Part shown: piece after piece, positions 51,953-60,829 of the stretch | Layout of the letters: each line of letters begins with the position of its first letter | Position numbering within the stretch: position 1 is the stretch's first letter | Notes under the pieces: generated by a model | The model's database searches: none | What the model was told of the DNA's origin: nothing | The model's input: only the letters and a program-made list of their open reading frames with translations | NCBI GenBank assembly: GCA_963667315.1 | Contig: OY763325.1 | Span: 1,364,001-1,428,000 of the forward strand | Source of the DNA: DAINPP01 sp963667315 | GTDB lineage: Bacteria > Thermotogota > Thermotogae > MWEM01 | Direction of reading: 5' to 3' | Length of the DNA stretch: 64,000 nucleotides | Position numbers and translations under genes: made by a program

Positions 51953-53365
51953 TTATAATTGAATTTCCTTCGTTGCATTTGCTAATCGGTACTGTTCTAC
52001 ACTGTTCCTTATACTTTCAAATTTCGCTTTAGCCTTGCCTCTCAACGATTCCTGAATTATTTTTTTCTTAAATTTCAACGTTCTTAAATCCTGAATTTCT
52101 CTGTTAGAAAATGGGGTTTCAGGTTTTGGAATAAGGGGATTAAAACTGAGTTTGATATCTTTGAAACCTATTTTTAAAGCAAGATCACAAATACTGGAAA
52201 ATCCTTTAAGATCGCCCTCGTCTTCTTCTTCCAATCCATATATAAAATACATCTTCACACTGTCAAGACCATGTCCCCTGATCAGCATCAAGGCTCTTTC
52301 AATATCCGTTTCACTGATTTCCTTATTCATCAGATCTCTTATCTTTTGCGTCCCACCTTCCGGAGCAATTGTCATTTCTTTTTGACCACTCCTGAGAAGT
52401 CCGGCAATCAATTTATCCGAAATTGAGTCGAGACGCAATGACGAGACCGAAAAATTCAACTGCTCTTTTTCAAGAATTTTAAGAATTTCGTCTTTTTGAG
52501 GATGATCGGTAAAAGTTGCGGATATCAAGCCACAACTGTTAAAACCATTCGCTTTAATCGATTTAAAAACAGTTTCAAGGGTTGAAGGTTTCACGAATCT
52601 TGCGGGTTTTCGTGTATGTCCCGCAACGCAAAAAGAACATTTTCTGATACACCCACGTCCGATTTCAATTAGAACACGTTCCCCAAAAGAGCCGAATCGA
52701 CTGATTACAGATGACACGGCAGGGTGTTCAACCATCGTCATAGATTTTGCTATATTAGTGTTTTCCTTATTATGCGGGGGAATAGAAATATTATCAAACG
52801 TTTCGAGATCTGTCAGAATCCCATCTCTTCCAACCCGACCACGTTTACCATTTTGTATCACCTGAACGATATCTGCCAGATTATCTTCCGCATCCCCGTG
52901 AAAAATGATATCTGCATACTGCCAGAGCGCATTGGTGTTAAAATACGTTACGGCACCCCCGATCATCAACATAGGCTGTTTATCGTTTCTTTCAATTGCT
53001 TTAAGCGGTATATTTTTAAACTCGAGCATTCTTTTAATGTTGTGAAAATTCATCTCGAAAGAGACTGAAAATGCCCAAATATCAAATTCATCAAGCGGTC
53101 TGAATGTATCAAGTGAATAATATTTTGAAAATTTCTCATCAAAATAAAATCTTTCTGCCTGTACACCTTCCATATTGTTTAGCAATTGCCAAACACGTTG
53201 AAAGCCAAGATTGGCAACTCCAACGATATAAGAATCCGGAAATATCACGGCAATTTTTATATCATGCTCATGAATTTCCGGTGTATTTAAATATTTTTCA
53301 GATTTTTTAATCTTTTCTACGATTCGAAACTCTTTTAAATCCTGTTCTCTTCTTGGTCTTCTCAA
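51953..53365 (-). CDS. Radical SAM protein (TIGR03960-like, B12-binding-like N-domain)
   Basis: A 470-residue radical SAM protein with the cluster motif GRGCIRKCSFC (CxxxCxxC) near residue 235, preceded by a Rossmann-like B12-binding-type domain (about 40-190) with GGAVTYFNTNALWQYAD, and followed by APEGGTQKIRDLMNK. In Clostridia the related protein sits next to a DUF2344 domain, RNase G and L21, so this neighbourhood is conserved although the DUF2344 part is missing here. The function is unknown. It overlaps the thioesterase by 4 nt. Confidence 0.88.
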   Translation of the reverse strand: MRRPRREQDLKEFRIVEKIKKSEKYLNTPEIHEHDIKIAVIFPDSYIVGVANLGFQRVWQLLNNMEGVQAERFYFDEKFSKYYSLDTFRPLDEFDIWAFSVSFEMNFHNIKRMLEFKNIPLKAIERNDKQPMLMIGGAVTYFNTNALWQYADIIFHGDAEDNLADIVQVIQNGKRGRVGRDGILTDLETFDNISIPPHNKENTNIAKSMTMVEHPAVSSVISRFGSFGERVLIEIGRGCIRKCSFCVAGHTRKPARFVKPSTLETVFKSIKANGFNSCGLISATFTDHPQKDEILKILEKEQLNFSVSSLRLDSISDKLIAGLLRSGQKEMTIAPEGGTQKIRDLMNKEISETDIERALMLIRGHGLDSVKMYFIYGLEEEDEGDLKGFSSICDLALKIGFKDIKLSFNPLIPKPETPFSNREIQDLRTLKFKKKIIQESLRGKAKAKFESIRNSVEQYRLANATKEIQL

Positions 53366-53736
53366 ATTTTAATATAATTCCTTTTTTCTTCCAGTTTTCT
53401 TTTCAGATATTCAGGAGAAACAATCACTCTTTCGATATCGCCTCTCGCTATTTTTTCAGTTTCATCATAAGCTTCAAAACTGAAACAGATATGATTCCCT
53501 TCAACTTTTTCGATCTTAATTTTCATTGTTACCCTCATAGACAAAGGTGTTACACCAAGATGTTCCATATCCGAAGAAACAACAGCCGCTACGATATCAT
53601 GACCAATATTCTTTTTAAAAACATGGTCTGTCATCTCAAAGGCCTTAATAAACAAGGCGTGTGTCGATAAAACACCCATCTCCCTTACAATTTGATTTTC
53701 TCTCCAGATAAGATCTTCTTCTACGATAAACTGCAT
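53362..53736 (-). CDS. FlK-like hotdog thioesterase
   Basis: A 124-residue hotdog-fold protein starting at the ATG at 53736 (AAAGGAAG upstream); the open frame begins at 53793 but that start has no ribosome site. Family marks are GVLSTHALFIKAFE near residue 21, and HLGVTPLSMRVTMKIKIEKVEGNHICF, the arrangement of fluoroacetyl-CoA thioesterase-like enzymes. It likely hydrolyses an acyl-CoA, with the substrate unknown. It is in the rpoD-downstream minus-strand run, coupled to the radical SAM gene by ATGA. Confidence 0.82.
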   Translation of the reverse strand: MQFIVEEDLIWRENQIVREMGVLSTHALFIKAFEMTDHVFKKNIGHDIVAAVVSSDMEHLGVTPLSMRVTMKIKIEKVEGNHICFSFEAYDETEKIARGDIERVIVSPEYLKRKLEEKRNYIKI

Positions 53737-53818
53737 TGTTTCTTCCTTTCCCTGAAGGAAAGCATAAGAATTATGAACGAGTGCCATAAACACCCCCCCT
53801 TTATTTTTAATGTTTCTG

Positions 53819-54490
53819 TTAATCTCTTCTCAGCAGCAACATCCTGACAAGCTGTAAAACAGCCATCAAAGTGGAAGCGACATACGTCATAGCTGCCGCA
53901 TTCAGAACACTTTTCACCATCTGGGTTTCCTGAGGATCCATCATAATCGTCGACTGCACAAGTTTTATCGCCCTGGAACTGGCGTTGAATTCAACCGGTA
54001 AGGTTATCAACGAAAACGCAACAACCGCCACAAACAACCAAATACCCACATTAATCAAAAGTGGTGTGGAAAAAATCAAACCGGCTATAAAAATCAACCA
54101 TGAAAAACTGGAACCGAATTGCGCCACAGGCACGAATGCATTTCTAATCGTCAGAGGAACATACCCCTCCTTATGTTGAATCGCATGTCCTATTTCATGC
54201 GCTACAACACCAAGAGCAGCAACTGATCTGCTATCATATGTAGAATCCGATAAGGCAACCAGTCCTTTTCTCGGATCATAATGATCCGAGAGATTCCCGG
54301 CTACTCTGATAACCCTTATATTGCTCAATCCGTTTACATCCAATAAACGCCTTGCAAGTTCACTCCCCGTTATCCCTGTTTTTGAAACGATCTTTGAATA
54401 GCCCTGAAATGTAGATTTCACCTTCATTTGTGCCCAAAGACCAAACAATATTGCAGGGATTAAGAGTATCATCGTCGTATAATAATTCAT
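53819..54490 (-). CDS. Membrane zinc metallopeptidase (YugP family)
   Basis: A 223-residue membrane protein with helices at about 3-20, 122-165 and 195-215. The HEXXH motif is VAHEIGHAIQHKEGY near residue 94, in the cytoplasmic or membrane-edge loop. It belongs to the YugP/Zn_peptidase_2 family, whose role is not established. It starts after rpoD by 14 nt and probably shares its transcript. Confidence 0.88.
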   Translation of the reverse strand: MNYYTTMILLIPAILFGLWAQMKVKSTFQGYSKIVSKTGITGSELARRLLDVNGLSNIRVIRVAGNLSDHYDPRKGLVALSDSTYDSRSVAALGVVAHEIGHAIQHKEGYVPLTIRNAFVPVAQFGSSFSWLIFIAGLIFSTPLLINVGIWLFVAVVAFSLITLPVEFNASSRAIKLVQSTIMMDPQETQMVKSVLNAAAMTYVASTLMAVLQLVRMLLLRRD

Positions 54491-54504
54491 ATACTCACCT
54501 CACA

Positions 54505-55779
54505 TCATCTGTTCAGATATGTCATAAGTGTCTTTAAATGCTTACTCCTCGTTGGATGCCTGAGTTTCCTCAGTGCTTTTACTTCTATCTGTCTGACTCT
54601 TTCTCGCGTTACATTCAGATATTTTCCGACTTCTTCCAAAGTCTTTTGTCTCCCATCTATCAGACCATATCTCATCTTCAACACCGTTGCCTCTCTCGGC
54701 CCAAGCGTGTTCAGAACTTCATTTATTTCATCTCTTAGAAGCATCAGCATGGCAGAATCTTCGGGATTGATATTCTCAACATCTGCGACAAAATCACCAA
54801 CAGACGAATCTTCATCACCCCCAACAGGTGATTCAAGAGAAAGGGTTTCCTTATCAGCCTGAAGAATTTCTTCTATTTTTTCGGTCGTTTTGCCAGTCAT
54901 CTCGGCAAGTGTTTCAACAGAAGGATAATCACCATGCTCCTGAAGATATTCTCTTCGTATTTTATTGATCTTGTTGATCGTTTCAACCATGTGAACCGGT
55001 ACGCGTATCGTTCTTGCCTGATCGGCAATCGCCCTGGTTATCGCCTGACGAATCCACCAGGTGGCATATGTACTGAATTTATAACCTTTTTTCCAGTCAA
55101 ACTTTTCAACCGCTTTTAAAAGACCTATATTTCCTTCCTGAATGAGATCAAGGAAGGTCAACCCTCTTCCGATGTATCTTTTTGCGATACTGACGACAAG
55201 TCTGAGATTGGCAACAACCAGTTTCTGTTTCGCTTTCTCATTTCCCCTTTGCGCCTTTCTTGCATATGTTCTTTCCTGTGTCGGTGTCAAAAGCGGAATA
55301 CGGCCGATCTCTTTTAAATACATCTTCACACCGTCTTTAGTATACGCAGCATTATCAAAAATAGCCGGTCCCGATGAACTGATAATCTTCCCCATCACCG
55401 CTTCATGATTTTTTGAAGTTTCAGTCTTTTCTTCTGCTCCCGTTTCGTCATCAGAGTCCATGTCCTCTTCTGACATTTCCTGCTCGGTTTCACGAATCTC
55501 TATCTGTGCCTTTTCAAGATTCTCGTATATAGATTCCAGAAACGTCCCGTCAAACCCGGTATAATCCGGTGGAAGAGATTTATCTATATCCTCATATGTG
55601 ATATATCCTTTCTTTTTACCAACTGCAACCAGATCTTTTAATCTTTTAGTTATCTGATCCGTCGTTAAAGTTTTATTACCTGTGGAAGACGCCTTCTTTC
55701 TTGTTCCTGACGCTGAGCGTTTTGTCTTCTTCGTAGTCTTTTTTGCTTTTCCCCCCGAAACATTTTCATTTACGCCCAT
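54505..55779 (-). CDS. rpoD: Primary sigma factor RpoD (sigma-A)
   Basis: A 424-residue sigma-70 factor. It has a Lys/Thr-rich N-terminal tail (about 10-40), region 1.1 (about 42-105), region 1.2 (DGVKMYLKEIGRIPLLT), region 2 (with DLIQEGNIGLLKAVEKFD and YATWWIRQAI), region 3 and region 4 (RERVRQIEVKALRKLRHP). The start is the ATG at 55779 with AAAGGAGG; the TTG one codon earlier is too close. It follows dnaG in the classic macromolecular-synthesis arrangement dnaG-rpoD, with 13 nt between. Confidence 0.96.
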   Translation of the reverse strand: MGVNENVSGGKAKKTTKKTKRSASGTRKKASSTGNKTLTTDQITKRLKDLVAVGKKKGYITYEDIDKSLPPDYTGFDGTFLESIYENLEKAQIEIRETEQEMSEEDMDSDDETGAEEKTETSKNHEAVMGKIISSSGPAIFDNAAYTKDGVKMYLKEIGRIPLLTPTQERTYARKAQRGNEKAKQKLVVANLRLVVSIAKRYIGRGLTFLDLIQEGNIGLLKAVEKFDWKKGYKFSTYATWWIRQAITRAIADQARTIRVPVHMVETINKINKIRREYLQEHGDYPSVETLAEMTGKTTEKIEEILQADKETLSLESPVGGDEDSSVGDFVADVENINPEDSAMLMLLRDEINEVLNTLGPREATVLKMRYGLIDGRQKTLEEVGKYLNVTRERVRQIEVKALRKLRHPTRSKHLKTLMTYLNR

Positions 55780-55792
55780 CAATGTCCTCCTT

Positions 55793-57550
55793 TCATTCCT
55801 TGTTGAGATTATGTATAACCTTTGCTAATTCATGACGCTTTTCAAGCAGATCTTTCACGGTTAACCCTGTTGATTTTCTGATCGCTTCGTCCAGATCCCC
55901 AAGTTCTTTTTTTAATTTGCGACTTTTTAAAGCCAGCTCGTAATCTGAGATAAGCCTCGGAAATGAGTCAGGGTCTTCATAACGTTCAATCTGCCGAATA
56001 AAATAATCTATCTGTTCTTCGTCAAAATAATTCTTAAGATAAGATGCAGCATCGTCAGGCTTGAATTTTTTTCTCACATCTGAAAAAAACAAACTGTATG
56101 CACCATGCATCACTGTTCCATATTCCTCGAACAATTCTTCTATCCTGATACGTGTCGTCGGATGAAAAAGATATAACACCATTAATTCTTCTTCCGGTGC
56201 AATGGCTCTAACCTGAGCAGGTCTTTTGTTCTGCTGCCTGCTTATATTTTGTTTTATCCCTTCATTTTTCACCGTTGTTTTTCTCTGAACCGTTGTTCTT
56301 TTATTAATGTTCCAGCTTTCCAGCAGGAGATTTTTATCAAGTCCGGTCCAGTCAGACAACATTGAAATCAATTTGTCAAAACGAGAAATATTTCCTGCCC
56401 TGCGGGTTCTGGCAAGAATACTTCTGCTTGCTTTTATCAACGAATCTTTACCTGTTTCCTTATCTAAATTATAATGCGTCTTCATTTCCGTTAAGATATG
56501 TTCTTCTATTGAAACAGCCTTTAAAAGTATTTGCTGAAAACCTTCAATTCCGTATTTTTCAATATATTCATCCGGATCCTTTACGGGATTCAAGTTCAAC
56601 ACGAGTGCATTAAAACCGTCTCCCAACTGTTCATATGACTTCCCGACAGCATTAATACCAGCTTTATCGTTGTCAAAGGAAAAAACAAGTTTTCTCGTAT
56701 ATTTTCCCAGTTCTTTAAGATGCTCTTTAGTGAGGGCCGTTCCCATTACGGCAACAACATTTTTAATACCGTTTAGATACAACCTTAGCGCATCAAAATA
56801 ACCCTCGACTACGATTGCGAAATCCACCTCTTTGATCTCACTTTTTGATTGATTGAGTAGATACAATATCCTGCTTTTGTTAAAATATTCTGTTTGCGGA
56901 GAGTTCACATATTTCGGGCTGTTTTTATCTGAATTCAGTTTCCTTCCCGAAAACGCAATTGTTCTACCGTATGCATCACGAATGGGTAAAATAAATCTGT
57001 TGGCAAAAAGATTCGTACCATTCTGTGTCAGAATACCCAGTTCTTTAAGACGGTTTTTGTTCAGGACACCTGACAATGTTGAGATATCCTTGTAAGAAGC
57101 CAATCCCGCCCCCAATTCTTTCAATTTCTCCGGATTAAGATTTCTTTCCTCTTGAAGATACGACCAGGCAGTTGTCCCTTTAACAAGATTCTCCGTAAAG
57201 ACCTTTTCTACCTTCTTCATATCATTCGTATAATCTGTATACTTTTGATCTACGGGTTCAAAAACAGGGACCTGAATATCGTAACGCGTCGCAATCTTTT
57301 CAACTGCTTCTTTGAAATCAACATGCTCATAATCCTGAACAAACTGGATGATATCCCCATTCTTCCCGCAACCAAAGCAATGATAGGATTGGGTCGATTC
57401 ATATATGTAAAAAGAGGCGGTTCTTTCCTCATGAAAAGGACATCTCGCCTTGTAGTTTTTACCAGATTTCTGAATCGGAATATAAGACGATATCAGATCT
57501 GTGATATTTACTTCATCTTTTAACGTTTTAATGAATCCACTTAATCCCAA
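55793..57550 (-). CDS. dnaG: DNA primase
   Basis: A 585-residue DnaG primase that makes RNA primers at the replication fork. The CHC2 zinc finger is Cys37-Pro-Phe-His40 with Cys58 and Cys61 (HCFGCGKNGD), the TOPRIM domain contains VVEGYFDALRLY and FSFDNDKAG, and a C-terminal helicase-binding region follows. The start is a TTG at 57550 with AGAGGTGG 5 nt upstream. It lies between a terminator after rpsI and rpoD. Confidence 0.95.
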   Translation of the reverse strand: MGLSGFIKTLKDEVNITDLISSYIPIQKSGKNYKARCPFHEERTASFYIYESTQSYHCFGCGKNGDIIQFVQDYEHVDFKEAVEKIATRYDIQVPVFEPVDQKYTDYTNDMKKVEKVFTENLVKGTTAWSYLQEERNLNPEKLKELGAGLASYKDISTLSGVLNKNRLKELGILTQNGTNLFANRFILPIRDAYGRTIAFSGRKLNSDKNSPKYVNSPQTEYFNKSRILYLLNQSKSEIKEVDFAIVVEGYFDALRLYLNGIKNVVAVMGTALTKEHLKELGKYTRKLVFSFDNDKAGINAVGKSYEQLGDGFNALVLNLNPVKDPDEYIEKYGIEGFQQILLKAVSIEEHILTEMKTHYNLDKETGKDSLIKASRSILARTRRAGNISRFDKLISMLSDWTGLDKNLLLESWNINKRTTVQRKTTVKNEGIKQNISRQQNKRPAQVRAIAPEEELMVLYLFHPTTRIRIEELFEEYGTVMHGAYSLFFSDVRKKFKPDDAASYLKNYFDEEQIDYFIRQIERYEDPDSFPRLISDYELALKSRKLKKELGDLDEAIRKSTGLTVKDLLEKRHELAKVIHNLNKE

Positions 57551-57593
57551 GATCCACCTCTATGGGAATTTTCGGAATAACAGTTTCAACAGA

Positions 57594-57627
57594 CAAAAAG
57601 GCACGGAGTCAATAAAACTCCGCACCT
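57594..57627 (-). terminator. Terminator of the L21-S9 operon
   Basis: On the minus strand GGTGCGGAGT and ACTCCGTGCC pair (two wobbles) around a 7-nt loop, followed by TTTTTG. It separates the ribosomal-protein operon from dnaG-rpoD. Confidence 0.8.
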
Positions 57628-57667
57628 GAATACTTCAAATATGTGTAAATTACAAAAATTTTGCAAA

Positions 57668-58072
57668 TTAACGCTTTGAGAACTGGGATGATTTCCTGGC
57701 CTTTTTGAGTCCGTATTTCTTTCTTTCGACCATTCTTTCATCTCTTCTGAGGAATCCAGCCGCCTTAAGCTGTGGTCTGAGATCAGCGTTGTATTCAAGT
57801 AAAGCCCTTGAAATGCCAAGTCTGATAGCGCCTGCCTGTCCGCTCATTCCTCCGCCATGAATCTTCATGACCATATCAAACTTTTCAAAAGTACCGGTGA
57901 TCATGAATGGTTCCACAGCATGCCTTACGAGTGTATCTCTCATAAGATATTCCTGAAGATTTTCAAATTTCTTACCATTTATCTTGATCTGACCTGTTCC
58001 GGGTCTTAAATGTACTCTTGCAACAGCTCTTTTTCTTCTACCGGTTCCGTAATAATCGATAAATTCTGCCAT
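57668..58072 (-). CDS. rpsI: 30S ribosomal protein S9
   Basis: A 134-residue uS9. YGTGRRKRAVARVHLRPGTG near the N-terminus and the C-terminal KYGLKKARKSSQFSKR, whose tail reaches the P-site tRNA, are standard. The gene lies 20 nt after rplM as in nearly all bacteria, with GGGAGG before the start. It is the last gene of the L21 operon. Confidence 0.97.
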   Translation of the reverse strand: MAEFIDYYGTGRRKRAVARVHLRPGTGQIKINGKKFENLQEYLMRDTLVRHAVEPFMITGTFEKFDMVMKIHGGGMSGQAGAIRLGISRALLEYNADLRPQLKAAGFLRRDERMVERKKYGLKKARKSSQFSKR

Positions 58073-58092
58073 TTTTAATCATAACCTCCCGT

Positions 58093-58530
58093 TTAAAGCT
58101 CTATTTGCTCTGGGTTCTGTGCTGCATGTGGATGTGAGTCACCCGCATAAACCTTCAGCTTTTTAAACATTGTTCTACCGAGTCTGTTCTTTGGAAGCAT
58201 TCTCTTAACAGCAAGAGTAACAATGCTTTCAGGATGCTTTTCGAGCATTTCCTTCATTGTAAATTCTTTCATATGACCTGGATATCTTGAAAATCTTCTG
58301 TATATTTTGTCATCCATTTTATTTCCTGTAACCTTAACCTTGTCGGCATTGATGATGACAACAAAGTCACCACTGTCTACATTCGGTGTATACTGTGGTT
58401 TATTTTTTCCTGTAAGAATATTTGCAACCTGAGTTGCCATTCTACCCAATACCTGGCCTTCAGCATCAATAACATACCATTTTTTAGTTTCGTCACCTTT
58501 GAGGCGGAAACTTCTTTGCTGATATTTCAT
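58093..58530 (-). CDS. rplM: 50S ribosomal protein L13
   Basis: A 145-residue uL13 with KKWYVIDAEGQVLGRMA, GDFVVIINADKVKVTGNK and AVKRMLPKNRLGR. It is an early-assembly large-subunit protein. It follows rpmA by 19 nt with GGAGGAG upstream and is paired with rpsI. Confidence 0.97.
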   Translation of the reverse strand: MKYQQRSFRLKGDETKKWYVIDAEGQVLGRMATQVANILTGKNKPQYTPNVDSGDFVVIINADKVKVTGNKMDDKIYRRFSRYPGHMKEFTMKEMLEKHPESIVTLAVKRMLPKNRLGRTMFKKLKVYAGDSHPHAAQNPEQIEL

Positions 58531-58549
58531 TCTCGATTCTCCTCCTCTG

Positions 58550-58828
58550 TTAACGTTCTGCTACAACGTGTGCGTATTTTCTGTTTCTTCTTGTTCTGAA
58601 TGCTACATAACCTTCTTTTAAAGCAAAAAGTGTGAAATCCTTACCCATTCCAACATTTTCTCCAGGGAAGATTTTTGTTCCCCTCTGTCTCATGATAATG
58701 TTTCCGGGAATAACGTAAGATCCATCACCTTTTTTTACGCCAAGGTATTTTGGGTTACTGTCTCTTCCGTTCTTTCCACCACCACTTTTTCTATGTGCGA
58801 AAAGCTGTATATTCATCTTAAGTTTCAT
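58550..58828 (-). CDS. rpmA: 50S ribosomal protein L27 with cleavable N-terminus
   Basis: A 92-residue bL27. The N-terminus MKLKMNIQLFAHRKSGG has the QLFAH motif that Prp cleaves in Bacillota and relatives, exposing AHRKSGG, which reaches the peptidyl-transferase centre. The body (NPKYLGVKKGDG, GNIIMRQRGTKIFPGENVGMG) is normal. The prp gene lies immediately upstream, with a 4-nt ATGA overlap. Confidence 0.96.
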   Translation of the reverse strand: MKLKMNIQLFAHRKSGGGKNGRDSNPKYLGVKKGDGSYVIPGNIIMRQRGTKIFPGENVGMGKDFTLFALKEGYVAFRTRRNRKYAHVVAER

Positions 58829-59154
58829 TTGTTCACCTCCACTGATAAGTAGCCGGAATATTCCTTCTGAATTTCCGATAGTGTTCTTTTAAGCGCTCTT
58901 ACAAGCATATTGGACTGTTCGTCAGTACGATTCAACTCAACGCTCAGATATCCGGTTTCGCCTTGTTCTATCTTCTTCACAAGCTTAAGATCGCTGAGGA
59001 GGATCTCTGCCGTGTGTAATGCAACTGCACTTACCGCTGCACACACAATATCACTCCCTGTTTCCGAATAGCCTGAATGACCGCTTATTTTAAATCCGAT
59101 ATAATCAGATCTGTTCTTATAAAAGACCGCATGAATCATTTGCGTTTCTTTCAA
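58825..59154 (-). CDS. prp: Prp cysteine protease for L27 maturation
   Basis: A 109-residue ribosomal-processing protease. The catalytic pair is His26 (ISGHSGYSETGSD) and Cys38 (DIVCAAVSA), as in Staphylococcus Prp and the T. maritima homologue TM1457. It removes the N-terminal extension of L27. It lies between rplU and rpmA as expected. The start may be a TTG at 59154 or the ATG at 59139; neither has a strong ribosome site, and translational coupling to rplU is likely. Confidence 0.92.
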   Translation of the reverse strand: MKETQMIHAVFYKNRSDYIGFKISGHSGYSETGSDIVCAAVSAVALHTAEILLSDLKLVKKIEQGETGYLSVELNRTDEQSNMLVRALKRTLSEIQKEYSGYLSVEVNK

Positions 59155-59466
59155 TTACTGCTCAATCTTATCAACTTTAACAGCAGTATATGTCTGCCTG
59201 TGACCTCTGGTCCTTCTGTACATCTTTCTGCCCTTAAACTTGATGATCATTACCTTGTCTTCTCTGACGTTTTCTACTACAGTTCCGACTACTTTAGCAC
59301 CCTCAACATATGGTTTTCCTGCTGATACTGCATTTTCATTGCTGATCATAACCACTTTGTCAAATGTTATGGGGTTACCGGGCTCAACTTTGGTTTTGTC
59401 TACGTAGACGACACTACCTTCTTCTACTTTGTACTGTCTTCCACCTGTTTCGATTATGGCGTACAT
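59155..59466 (-). CDS. rplU: 50S ribosomal protein L21
   Basis: A 103-residue bL21: MYAIIETGGRQYKVEEGSVV at the start and IIKFKGRKMYRRTRGHRQTYT near the end are diagnostic. It is the first gene of the rplU-prp-rpmA-rplM-rpsI operon, with AAGGAGGT and a structured leader upstream. Confidence 0.97.
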   Translation of the reverse strand: MYAIIETGGRQYKVEEGSVVYVDKTKVEPGNPITFDKVVMISNENAVSAGKPYVEGAKVVGTVVENVREDKVMIIKFKGRKMYRRTRGHRQTYTAVKVDKIEQ

Positions 59467-59562
59467 GTCTTAACCTCCTTTTTGTATTAGAATATGCTGA
59501 TGAAGGCACTCCTGAATGGAGATTTGATAACCAGCATCAGGCAAAATCGGGATATTATATCA
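59467..59562 (-). promoter_or_regulatory. Promoter and L21-type leader of the ribosomal protein operon
   Basis: An extended -10, TGATATAAT (59562-59554), predicts an 80-nt leader. It contains an outer pairing ATGCTG/CAGCAT (59532-59537 with 59494-59499) around an inner hairpin CTCC/GGAG (59518-59521, 59509-59512). The layout recalls the L21 leader of Bacillota, where the protein represses its own mRNA. The match to that family was not computed. Confidence 0.5.
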
Positions 59563-59601
59563 CATTTTATGAGAATAATATGGATTTCATGTAAAATCTT
59601 C

Positions 59602-60687
59602 TTAAAGTCTGAAGTAATTCTGTCTGTTCTGACTGATCTTGTATAACCCTTCAATAATCGCCGTCGATCTTTTCTCACCGATCCCCACTACCTCTTTTAA
59701 ATCTTCCGGATTTGCATCTTTTATATTCCTGAGTGTCCCAAACGCTTCAACGAGGTTATAAATAATATTGTCAGGTATTTTGGTAATCGCATTGAGAAGT
59801 CTGATGCCTCTTGAGCCGACGTTTTCTTCCGTCAAAATTGAATTCGATCTTAATTCAAGCTGAGAAATAATTCTTGAATAGTCCCCCATGTCTTTGTCTC
59901 GCGCCATTTTCATTTTCTCACAGACTTCCCGAACCTTTTCAGCATCCGGTATCCCTTCGACATTGAGATAATCGCTTACGATCAGCCGAAGATTCTCGTC
60001 AAGATCCCCAATCATCTCATCAAGCTGCATCCGAGCAAGCCTACCATTTACACCCATTTCCCAGATATATTTTTCTATCTCATCTGCCGTTTTTAAAGCG
60101 ACAACTGCCTTTTCTATCGTTCTGCTGACATCCAGCAACGTTACATTATCTTCTATTTCAAGTATGTTCAGATTTTCAATTTCGCGATTGTAACTGAGAC
60201 GATATTTTTCAATGACTTTCAAACCCTGATTAACCATCGTCAGAAGGAAATTCAGATCTCTGAGAACGTATGTGAAAGCTCCCCAGTAAATACTCACAAC
60301 ACCCCTTCTTCTTGACACGGCGATTGAAATTTTCCCCGTTTGTTTCGCCGTTCTTTCCGCATTCCTGTGCCTCATACCGGTTTCACTGGTCGGGATAGTC
60401 GGATCAGGTGCCAATTGAACGTTGGCATAGAGAATTTTCGTCACATCCTCATTCAGAATAACCGCGCCATCCATTTTAGCAAGTTCGTATATTTTCTGCG
60501 GCGTATAATCACAGTTAACATAAAAACCCGGCTGAATAATCTCAGAATGTCTTTCAATATCCTCCTTATTCATCAAAAGAATCAACCCGCCACTATTCGC
60601 CTTTATTATATTTTCAAGCCCGAGACGCAACTGCGTCCCCGGGGAACATATTTTAATAATCTCTTTGAGAAGTTCAAATTTTGCCAT
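59602..60687 (-). CDS. disA: Diadenylate cyclase DisA
   Basis: A 361-residue DNA-integrity scanning protein that makes cyclic di-AMP. The DAC domain has the motifs DGAVILNED (near residue 73) and ETGMRHRNAERTA (near 102, the RHR motif), a helical spine follows, and a C-terminal helix-hairpin-helix DNA-binding domain ends the protein (VVGIGEKRSTAIIEG). The start is the ATG at 60687 with GGAGGG; the preceding TTG is one codon away. It is divergent from yceD. Confidence 0.94.
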   Translation of the reverse strand: MAKFELLKEIIKICSPGTQLRLGLENIIKANSGGLILLMNKEDIERHSEIIQPGFYVNCDYTPQKIYELAKMDGAVILNEDVTKILYANVQLAPDPTIPTSETGMRHRNAERTAKQTGKISIAVSRRRGVVSIYWGAFTYVLRDLNFLLTMVNQGLKVIEKYRLSYNREIENLNILEIEDNVTLLDVSRTIEKAVVALKTADEIEKYIWEMGVNGRLARMQLDEMIGDLDENLRLIVSDYLNVEGIPDAEKVREVCEKMKMARDKDMGDYSRIISQLELRSNSILTEENVGSRGIRLLNAITKIPDNIIYNLVEAFGTLRNIKDANPEDLKEVVGIGEKRSTAIIEGLYKISQNRQNYFRL

Positions 60688-60711
60688 CAATAACCCTCCT
60701 GTATCATTAAT

Positions 60712-60720
60712 ATTATATCA
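60712..60720 (-). promoter_or_regulatory. disA promoter
   Basis: TGATATAAT on the minus strand, an extended -10 about 25 nt upstream of the disA start. Confidence 0.6.
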
Positions 60721-60763
60721 CGAAACCTGATTTTTGATACCGATATACGTTGACGAAAACAGC

Positions 60764-60793
60764 TTGAATATTCTTTGTAAAGAGTAGTATAAT
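60764..60793 (+). promoter_or_regulatory. yceD-rpmF promoter
   Basis: TTGAAT (60764-60769), an 18-bp spacer and TATAAT (60788-60793) lie just upstream of the AGGAGGT-type ribosome site of yceD. Confidence 0.75.
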
Positions 60794-60829
60794 GAAAAGA
60801 GGATTGAAGATTATATTTGGAGGTAGAAC

